Source: Piscinibacter sp047602365
GTDB lineage: Bacteria > Pseudomonadota > Gammaproteobacteria > Burkholderiales > Burkholderiaceae_C
Reading direction: 5' to 3'
Assembly: GCA_047602365.1 (NCBI GenBank)
Contig: JASGHM010000002.1
Coordinates: 1,674,001-1,738,000 of the forward strand
Length of the DNA stretch: 64,000 nucleotides
Position numbers and translations under genes: made by a program. Below the pieces are notes generated by a model. It saw nothing but the letters and a program-made list of their open reading frames with translations. It made no database searches and was not told where the DNA came from. Of the stretch, positions 58,231 through 64,000 are shown in pieces (position 1 is the first letter of the stretch; the number at the start of each line of letters is the position of its first letter).

Positions 58231-60441
58231 ATGACGACACCCGCCCCGCAGGACCCCGCCCCGGCCGCCCGCTCCGCCACCGTGCGCCTGCGCGAGGACC
58301 TGATCCACCCCGACCCGCTGCTCGACTGCCTGGTCGAGCTGTGCCGGCTGCACGGCCAGGCGGCGACGCGCGCTTCGCTGTCGGCCGCACTGCCGCTGCG
58401 CGACGGCCGGCTGACCATCGAGCTCGCCGAGCGTGCCGCGGCACGCGCCGGCATGGCCACCAAGCTGCAGCGCCTGGGGCTGGAGGCGATCGACGCCGCC
58501 GCCCTGCCGGCCATCCTGGTGCTGAAGGACAACCGCGCCTGCGTGCTGCTCGGCTGGACCGCCGACGAGGGCGGTGCCGTCCAGGCGCGGCTGCTGCTGC
58601 CCGAGACCGGCCAGGGCTCGGTGCAGTTGTCGCGTGCCGAACTGACCGATCGTTATGCCGGCGTCGTGCTGTCGGCGCGGCCGCACTTCCGCTTCGATGC
58701 CCGCACCGAACGTGCCGACCACCGCACGCGGCCGCTGCCCTCCGGCCACTGGTTCTGGGGCGCCATCCTCGAGCAGCGCTTCGTCTACCGCGACGTGCTG
58801 TGGGCCGCGCTGCTGATCAACCTGTTCGCGCTGGCCTTCCCGATGTTCTCGATGAACGTCTACGACCGTGTGGTGCCGAACAACGCCGTCGAGACGCTGT
58901 GGGCACTGGCCATCGGCGTGGTGCTGGTGCTCGGCGGCGACCTGTTCATGCGCCTGCTGCGCAGCCACTTCGTCGACGAGGCCAGCGCGCGCATCGACGT
59001 GCGCATCTCGGCCACGCTGATGGAGCGCGTGCTGGGCATGCGGCTGGAGCAGCGGCCGGAGTCGGTCGGCTCCTTCGCCTCCAACCTGCGCGGCTTCGAG
59101 CAGGTGCGCGACTTCATCGCATCGGGCACCGTCACCGCGCTGATCGACCTGCCGTTCGCGCTGCTGTTCATGATCGTCATCGCCTGGATCTCGCCCTGGC
59201 TGCTGCTGCCGGTGCTGGTGGCGGCGCTGCTGATCCTGGCGATGGGCTGGGTGCTGCAGCACCGGCTGCACGAGCTGTCGGAAACCACCTGGCGTGCCGG
59301 CGCGCAGCGCAACGCGACGCTGGTCGAGAGCCTGACCGGCATCGAGACCATCAAGGCGCAGGGCGCCGAGAGCGTCGTGCAGGCACGCTGGGAGCGCGCC
59401 AACGCCTTCCTCGCCGCCACCGGCGTGAAGATGCGCGGTGTGTCGTCGACGGCGATGTACGTCACCGGTTTCCTGACCCAGGCGGTGACAGTGGCGATCG
59501 TCATCGTCGGCGTCTACCTGATCGGCGAACGCGAGCTGACCATGGGCGCGCTGATCGCGGTGTCGATGCTGTCCGGGCGCGCGCTGTCGCCGGCCAGCCA
59601 GGTGGTCGGCCTGCTGATGCAGTACCAGGGCGCGCGCACGGCGATGAACAGCCTGAACCAGATCATGGCCAAGCCGGTCGAGCGGCCGGCCGGCGAGAAC
59701 TTCATCCACCGCCCGCAGCTGCGCGGCGACATCGAGTTCCGCAACGTGCACTTCGCCTATCCGAACCGCAAGGACGCGGCGCTGGAAGGCATCAGCTTCA
59801 AGATCGCCGCCGGCGAGCGGGTCGCGCTGATCGGCCGCGTCGGCTCGGGCAAGTCGACCATCCAGCGGCTGATCATGGGCCTGTACCAGCCGACCGACGG
59901 CGCGGTGCTGCTCGACGGCATCGACCTGCGCCAGCTCGACCCGGCCGACGTGCGCCGCAACCTCGGCTGCGTGTCGCAGGACGTGATGCTGTTCTACGGC
60001 ACGCTGCGCGAGAACGTCACTCTGGGCCTGCCCTACGCAGACGACTCGGCGGTGCTCGCCGCCGCCGAGACCGCCGGCCTGGCCGAGTTCGTCAACCGCC
60101 ACCCGCGCGGCTTCGACATGCCGGTGGGCGAGCGCGGCGAGTCGCTGTCCGGCGGCCAGCGCCAGGGCGTCGGCCTGGCGCGCGCGCTGCTGCACAACGC
60201 GCCGATCCTGCTGCTCGACGAGCCGACCAGCGCGATGGACTTCACCTCCGAGGCGCAGATCACCCAGCGCCTGACCGGCTTCGCGCAGGACAAGACGGTG
60301 GTGCTGGTGACCCACCGGACCTCGCTGCTGGCGATGGTCAACCGCGTGATCGTGGTCGACGGCGGCAAGATCGTCGCCGACGGCCCGCGCGACCGCATCA
60401 TGGAAGCGTTGGCCAGCGGCCGCGTGGCGAGGGCGGCATGA
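58231..60441 (+). CDS. Type I secretion ABC transporter (LapB-like, with C39-like domain)
   Basis: A 736-residue permease/ATPase for type I secretion. Residues 1-150 form a C39-peptidase-like domain without the catalytic cysteine motif (the region reads LLDCLVELCRLHGQAATRAS) or catalytic His, so it probably only binds substrate. The six-helix membrane domain spans about 165-440 and the ATPase follows: Walker A GRVGSGKST at residues 535-543, signature LSGGQRQ from residue 639, Walker B ILLLDEPTSAMD. This architecture matches LapB-type exporters that secrete giant adhesins. The next gene is its HlyD partner (four-base overlap) and the adhesin follows. Confidence 0.92.
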   Translation: MTTPAPQDPAPAARSATVRLREDLIHPDPLLDCLVELCRLHGQAATRASLSAALPLRDGRLTIELAERAAARAGMATKLQRLGLEAIDAAALPAILVLKDNRACVLLGWTADEGGAVQARLLLPETGQGSVQLSRAELTDRYAGVVLSARPHFRFDARTERADHRTRPLPSGHWFWGAILEQRFVYRDVLWAALLINLFALAFPMFSMNVYDRVVPNNAVETLWALAIGVVLVLGGDLFMRLLRSHFVDEASARIDVRISATLMERVLGMRLEQRPESVGSFASNLRGFEQVRDFIASGTVTALIDLPFALLFMIVIAWISPWLLLPVLVAALLILAMGWVLQHRLHELSETTWRAGAQRNATLVESLTGIETIKAQGAESVVQARWERANAFLAATGVKMRGVSSTAMYVTGFLTQAVTVAIVIVGVYLIGERELTMGALIAVSMLSGRALSPASQVVGLLMQYQGARTAMNSLNQIMAKPVERPAGENFIHRPQLRGDIEFRNVHFAYPNRKDAALEGISFKIAAGERVALIGRVGSGKSTIQRLIMGLYQPTDGAVLLDGIDLRQLDPADVRRNLGCVSQDVMLFYGTLRENVTLGLPYADDSAVLAAAETAGLAEFVNRHPRGFDMPVGERGESLSGGQRQGVGLARALLHNAPILLLDEPTSAMDFTSEAQITQRLTGFAQDKTVVLVTHRTSLLAMVNRVIVVDGGKIVADGPRDRIMEALASGRVARAA

Positions 60442-61817
60442 GCATCGTCGAGCGCCTCAACACGGTCACGGCGGCGCTGTCGCGCCGCCTGTTCGGCGCG
60501 CCGGCGCAGGAGGCCGACGCGGGCTTGCGCAGCTTCGAGGTCGAGGCCGACGCGGTGATGTCGCGCGCCCGCACGCAGCGCGCGCAGATGCTGGTGCGCA
60601 CCGCCGTCGTGGTGGTGCTGCTGCTGATCGTCTGGGCCTCGCTGGCCCATGTCGACGAGGTGACGCGCGGCGAGGCGCGGGTGATCCCGTCGCGCCAGCT
60701 GCAGCTGGTGCAGTCGCTCGACGGCGGCGTGGTTTCCGAGATCCTGGTCCAGGAAGGCCAGGTGGTCGAGCGCGACCAGCTGCTGCTGAAGATCGACGAG
60801 ACCCGCGCCACCTCCGGCGTGCGCGAGAGCGCCGCCCAGGGCTTCGCGCTGCGCGCCCGCCAGGCCCGCCTGCGTGCGCTCGCCGAAGGCAGTGCCTTCC
60901 AGCCACCGGCGGCTTCCGGCGACGAGGAGAAGCGCATCGTCGAGGAAGAGCGGCGGCTGTACGAGACACGCCAGTCCGAGCTGAGCACGATGCTGGCGAT
61001 CAACCAGCAGCAGTTGCAGCAGCGCCAGCAGGAACTCGCCGAGATGCGCGCACGCCGCGCCTCCGCCGAGCGCAGCCTGGAGCTGGGCCAGCAGGAGCTG
61101 GCGAAGACACGGCCCTTGCTGGCCAGCGGCGCGGTCTCGGAGGTCGACATCCTGCGCCTGGAGCGCGACGTCGCCCGCGCCCGCGGTGAGACCGAGCAGT
61201 CGGGTGCGCAGATCAACCGCGTGCAGGCCGCCATCGGCGAGGCGCAGCGCAAGATCCAGGAGACCGAGCTGACCTTCCGCAACGAATCGCGCAAGGAACT
61301 CGCCGAGGTGGTCGGCAAGCTCAACGCGCTGAACGAAGGCGCGGTGGCGCTGGCCGACAAGGTCGACAAGTCGCAGATCAAGAGCCCGGTGCGCGGGCGC
61401 GTGCAGCGCTTGCTGGCCAACACCGTGGGCGGCGTGGTGCAGCCGGGCAAGGACATCGTCGAGATCGTCCCGCTCGACGACGCGCTGGTGCTCGAGGCCC
61501 GTGTGCAGCCCAAGGACATCGCCTTCATCGCCCCGGGTCAGGCGGCGACGGTGAAGTTCAGCGCCTACGACTTCTCGATCTACGGTGGCATGGCGGCGGT
61601 GGTCGAGAACATCAGCCCGGACACCGTGGTCGACGATCGCGGCAATGCCTTCTACCTGGTGCGCGTGCGCACGAAGACGGCCAAGTTCAACGACAAGCTG
61701 CCGATCATCCCGGGCATGACCGCCGAGGTCGACATCCTCACCGGCAACAAGTCGGTGATGGCCTACCTGCTCAAGCCGGTGCTCAAGGCCAAGGCCTACG
61801 CGCTGCGCGAGCGCTGA
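60438..61817 (+). CDS. HlyD-family type I secretion membrane fusion protein
   Basis: A 459-residue periplasmic adaptor for the T1SS. A cytoplasmic N-terminus with SFEVEADAVMSRARTQRAQM precedes one transmembrane helix at about residues 53-72 (MLVRTAVVVVLLLIVWASLA), then ARVIPSRQLQLVQSLDGGVV (lipoyl part), a long coiled coil (about 115-310; rich in Gln/Glu) and the C-terminal beta-barrel around VEIVPLDDALVLEARVQPKD. It matches LapC/PrtE-type MFPs. The outer-membrane TolC-like partner (lapE) is not in the window. Confidence 0.92.
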   Translation: MSIVERLNTVTAALSRRLFGAPAQEADAGLRSFEVEADAVMSRARTQRAQMLVRTAVVVVLLLIVWASLAHVDEVTRGEARVIPSRQLQLVQSLDGGVVSEILVQEGQVVERDQLLLKIDETRATSGVRESAAQGFALRARQARLRALAEGSAFQPPAASGDEEKRIVEEERRLYETRQSELSTMLAINQQQLQQRQQELAEMRARRASAERSLELGQQELAKTRPLLASGAVSEVDILRLERDVARARGETEQSGAQINRVQAAIGEAQRKIQETELTFRNESRKELAEVVGKLNALNEGAVALADKVDKSQIKSPVRGRVQRLLANTVGGVVQPGKDIVEIVPLDDALVLEARVQPKDIAFIAPGQAATVKFSAYDFSIYGGMAAVVENISPDTVVDDRGNAFYLVRVRTKTAKFNDKLPIIPGMTAEVDILTGNKSVMAYLLKPVLKAKAYALRER

Positions 61818-61859
61818 ACGGCCGCGGCCGGCCGGCCGCTCCCCCCTCAAGTTCCCCGC

Positions 61860-61880
61860 GTACGGGCCGACAACCCGTAC
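61860..61880 (+). promoter_or_regulatory. Hairpin GTACGGG-N7-CCCGTAC after the HlyD gene
   Basis: A perfect seven-base inverted repeat in the gap between the exporter operon and the adhesin gene. It could be a weak terminator or a regulator site; no T-run follows. Confidence 0.35.
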
Positions 61881-61951
61881 AGCGTGCTTTCGTCCTGCGC
61901 TTGCCGGTGGCCCCGGGGGATCGCTTAAAGCCCGAAACCGGTAGGAATACG

Positions 61952-61965
61952 GTGACGTCCGTCAC
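61952..61965. promoter_or_regulatory. CRP-like dyad GTGA-N6-TCAC upstream of the adhesin
   Basis: GTGACGTCCGTCAC is a perfect dyad that matches the CRP/FNR-superfamily core GTGA-N6-TCAC. It is 71 bases before the adhesin ATG, where an activator or repressor would bind. Assignment is by consensus match only. Confidence 0.5.
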
Positions 61966-62036
61966 ACCAAAGACACCACGAGACACAGTTAGTGCAGTCG
62001 CCTCAGTTACCCTCCGTTGCTACTGCAATGCAGCAT

Positions 62037-64000
62037 ATGAAACAAGGCCCCGTCATGCCCGTCATCGCCCGTTCGCCCGAAGGTCAAGTGATTTCGCTGT
62101 GGGGCACGGCCCTGATCCGCGGCGCCGACGGCAAGCTGCGGCTGCTCAAGGTCGGCGACATCGTCCGCCAAGGCGATCAGATCCTGACCACACAGGACGG
62201 CATCGTGCAGATCGCCAACGGCGACGCCCCCGCGGCAGCGGTGCAGGCGGCAGACGCCAAGAAGGCTCCGGAGAACGACGAGGTCGACCGGGTCATCGCC
62301 GACCTGAACGCCGGCGACCGCCAGGCCGCACCGGCGGCCGGCCTGGCCGGCGGTGGCGACGGTTCGCTCGAGGCGGGCCTGCGCGTGGACCGCATCAACG
62401 AGGGCGTGGGCGGCTTCCAGATCCCGTCCGGCACGGGCGACGCCGACCTGCGCCGCGTCGACGTCGCCGGCGGCAGCACCACGCCGCCGGAAGACCTGGG
62501 CGTGCGCACGCCCACGCCGACCGCTCCTTCCAGCGCGATCTCGGCCGCCGAGGAAGGCGCGCCGACCAACCTCGGACTGACCACGCCGGCCGGCAACGGC
62601 ACGATCCGCGTCGACCAGGTGCCGGCCATCGGCGAGATCCACAAGGCCGACGGCACGCTGGTCACCGCTGGCACCGTGCTGACCCCGGCCGACCTGCCGG
62701 GCCTGGTCTACGTGCCGCCGTCGGAGTACGACGGCGCAGTGCCGGCCGGCAACTTCGGCTACACGCTGACGGTGGACGGCCAGACCGTCACCGGCGGCAC
62801 CACGATCACGCTCAGCCCGGTCAACGACGCGCCGGTGGCCACGCCGGCCTCGGCCAGTGGCAACGAAGACGGCACGCTGCCGCTGTCGCTCGGCGGCACC
62901 GATGTCGACGGCTCGGTCGTCGGGGTGACCGTGACGCGTCTGCCGGCTGGCGGCACGCTGTTCCTGGCCGATGGCGTCACCCAGGTGGCGGTGGGCCAGA
63001 CCCTGACGCCGGCACAGGCCGCGACGCTGCTGTATCGCCCCGGCGCCGACTTCCACGGCGACCAGACCATTCTCTTCACCGTCACCGACAACGGCGGCGC
63101 GACTTCCGCGCCGGCCGCGGTGTCGCTGACCATCGTCTCGGTCAACGACGCCCCGGTGGCCTCCATCGGCTCGGGCGGCAGCGGCAACGAGGACACGCCG
63201 ATCGCGGTGAACCTGGGCGGCACCGACGCCGATGGCACGGTGGCGGCCGTCACCGTCACCCAACTGCCGGGCAACGGCACGCTGTTCCTGGCCGACGGCG
63301 TGACGCCGGTGGCCGCTGGCGCCACGCTGACGCCGGCGCAGGCGGCCGGGCTGGTCTTCGTGCCGGCGACGAACTTCAACGGCAACGTCAGCATCGGCTT
63401 CACGGTCACCGACAACGAGGGCGCGGTGTCGTCCCCGGTCAATGCGGTCGTGACGGTGCACCCGGTCAACGACGCGCCGGTCGCGCAGGCCGACAGCGCC
63501 ACGCTGGCCGAGGACAGCGTGGCCACCGGCAACGTGCTCGGCAACGACAGCGATGTCGACGGCCCGGCGCTGACCGTCAGCAGCTTCGTGTTCGGCGGCA
63601 GCACCTTCGCCGCGGGCAGCACGGCGATCGTCGGCGGCGTGGGTACGCTGACGATGAATGCCGATGGCAGCTGGACCTTCACGCCGGCGGCCAACTTCAA
63701 CGGCCCGGTGCCTGCGATCCAGGTCACGGTCAGCGACGGCAGCCTGAGCTCGACGAGTTCGCTGTCGCTGACGGTCACGCCGGTCAACGATGCGCCAGTG
63801 GCGTCGAGCACGACGATCACCGTCGCCGAAGAGTCGGCCAACACGCCGCTGGGCCTGAGCGCGCCGACCGATGTCGACGGCAATGCACTGACCATCACCG
63901 TCACCGGCCTGCCCTCGGTCGGCACGATCACGTTGGCCAACGGCACGCCGGTGGTCAACGGCCAGGTGCTGACGGCCGCGCAACTCGCCGGCCTGCAGTT
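62037..64000 (+). CDS. Giant LapA-like adhesin, retention module and first tandem repeats (truncated by window)
   Basis: Start of a large type I-secreted surface adhesin; the frame is open from 62037 to the window end (about 654 residues). Residues 1-95 form an N-terminal retention module (MPVIARSPEGQVISLWGTAL, LKVGDIVRQGDQILTTQDGI), which holds the adhesin in the outer membrane. The site PAAG at residues 99-102 resembles LapG cleavage motifs. A linker to about residue 260 precedes tandem repeats of about 105 residues that begin VNDAPVA. No signal peptide is seen, as expected for T1SS cargo. Starts at 62028 or 62055 are alternatives. The ABC and HlyD genes just upstream are the matching exporter. 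Confidence 0.85.
   Translation, partial: MKQGPVMPVIARSPEGQVISLWGTALIRGADGKLRLLKVGDIVRQGDQILTTQDGIVQIANGDAPAAAVQAADAKKAPENDEVDRVIADLNAGDRQAAPAAGLAGGGDGSLEAGLRVDRINEGVGGFQIPSGTGDADLRRVDVAGGSTTPPEDLGVRTPTPTAPSSAISAAEEGAPTNLGLTTPAGNGTIRVDQVPAIGEIHKADGTLVTAGTVLTPADLPGLVYVPPSEYDGAVPAGNFGYTLTVDGQTVTGGTTITLSPVNDAPVATPASASGNEDGTLPLSLGGTDVDGSVVGVTVTRLPAGGTLFLADGVTQVAVGQTLTPAQAATLLYRPGADFHGDQTILFTVTDNGGATSAPAAVSLTIVSVNDAPVASIGSGGSGNEDTPIAVNLGGTDADGTVAAVTVTQLPGNGTLFLADGVTPVAAGATLTPAQAAGLVFVPATNFNGNVSIGFTVTDNEGAVSSPVNAVVTVHPVNDAPVAQADSATLAEDSVATGNVLGNDSDVDGPALTVSSFVFGGSTFAAGSTAIVGGVGTLTMNADGSWTFTPAANFNGPVPAIQVTVSDGSLSSTSSLSLTVTPVNDAPVASSTTITVAEESANTPLGLSAPTDVDGNALTITVTGLPSVGTITLANGTPVVNGQVLTAAQLAGLQ
62817..64000 (+). 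repeat. Tandem VNDAPVA repeats (cadherin/VCBS-like)
   Basis: Four repeat units are visible: about 62817-63149, 63150-63470, 63471-63782 and 63783-64000 (cut). Each opens with the motif (P/S)VNDAPVA and runs about 105 residues. Units 1 and 2 are close relatives (GTLFLADGVTxVA; TLTPAQAA; FTVTDNxGA), unit 3 is a variant with NVLGNDSDVDGP, and unit 4 has SVGTITLANGTPV. They resemble tandem-95/VCBS-type beta-sandwich repeats with calcium-binding Asp-rich loops. Confidence 0.8.

Noticed and set aside
61818..62036. A c-di-GMP riboswitch before the adhesin
   Set aside because: I looked for GEMM-type conserved segments and found none; only a hairpin and a protein-type dyad are present.
62007..63983. 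A 658-residue open frame on the minus strand opposite the adhesin
   Set aside because: Composition (Arg/Asp/Gly/Val) and periodicity mirror the repeat gene on the other strand; no start signals or domains.

Overview
The window is about 64 kb of GC-rich bacterial chromosome (roughly 70 % G+C by eye). Gene content and order point to a betaproteobacterium of the order Burkholderiales, probably the Rubrivivax/Leptothrix/Methylibium (Sphaerotilaceae) or Comamonadaceae branch. Supporting signs are the ompA-ubiG-gph-tmRNA block divergent from gyrA, the pheA-tyrA-aroA/cmk-rpsA-ihfB-lapA-lapB-rfaE1-hldD series, a PHB operon (phaC-phaA-phaB) and a GyrA with Gln at position 83. I see no tRNA, rRNA, CRISPR array, insertion sequence, prophage or replication origin. 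The only RNA gene is tmRNA.

Layout. 1-4350: end of an FtsX-type permease, its AttH/CrtC-like partner and an acetyl-CoA hydrolase/transferase. 4400-11187: a MarR-controlled EmrAB-NodT tripartite efflux operon, divergent from an ABC exporter. 11289-16449: OmpA lipoprotein, thyA, membrane endonuclease/phosphatase-fold protein, tmRNA, gph, ubiG, OmpA porin. 16730-30108: housekeeping block covering gyrase, aromatic amino acid synthesis, ribosomal protein S1, IHF, LPS control (lapAB) and heptose synthesis (rfaE1, hldD), then a ComEA-like protein. 30115-36764: a patatin translationally coupled to dnaE, divergent from trhO and egtB. 36780-41833: DUF599 protein, a structured repeat pair, two flavoproteins, pirin divergent from a LysR regulator, gluQ. 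41871-47790: FKBP, transglutaminase, two response regulators, a CHASE3 histidine kinase and a run of small envelope-stress membrane genes (two DUF1328, DUF883/YqjD, YqjE, a YqjK-like protein, BON). 47879-51280: rhlE with a long leader, then three membrane proteins. 51336-55123: PHB operon. 55235-57580: PgeF and a gentisate-type pair (maleylpyruvate/maleylacetoacetate isomerase, fumarylpyruvate hydrolase). 57668-64000: a Nudix enzyme, then a type I secretion ABC/HlyD pair and the start of a giant LapA-like, tandem-repeat adhesin that runs off the end.

Four features stand out. (1) At 37601-37832 two inverted copies of a palindromic element share a conserved core, but their outer arms and inner hairpins differ completely while remaining perfectly self-complementary. 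(2) At least seven genes have a TANNNT -10-like hexamer only 6-8 nt before the start codon, which suggests leaderless transcripts. (3) Six genes carry apparent frameshifts, all repaired by deleting one or two bases; this looks more like insertion-type sequencing error than decay. (4) The adhesin locus has a retention module, a candidate LapG cleavage site (PAAG) and a CRP-like dyad upstream, suggesting c-di-GMP-controlled biofilm adhesion.
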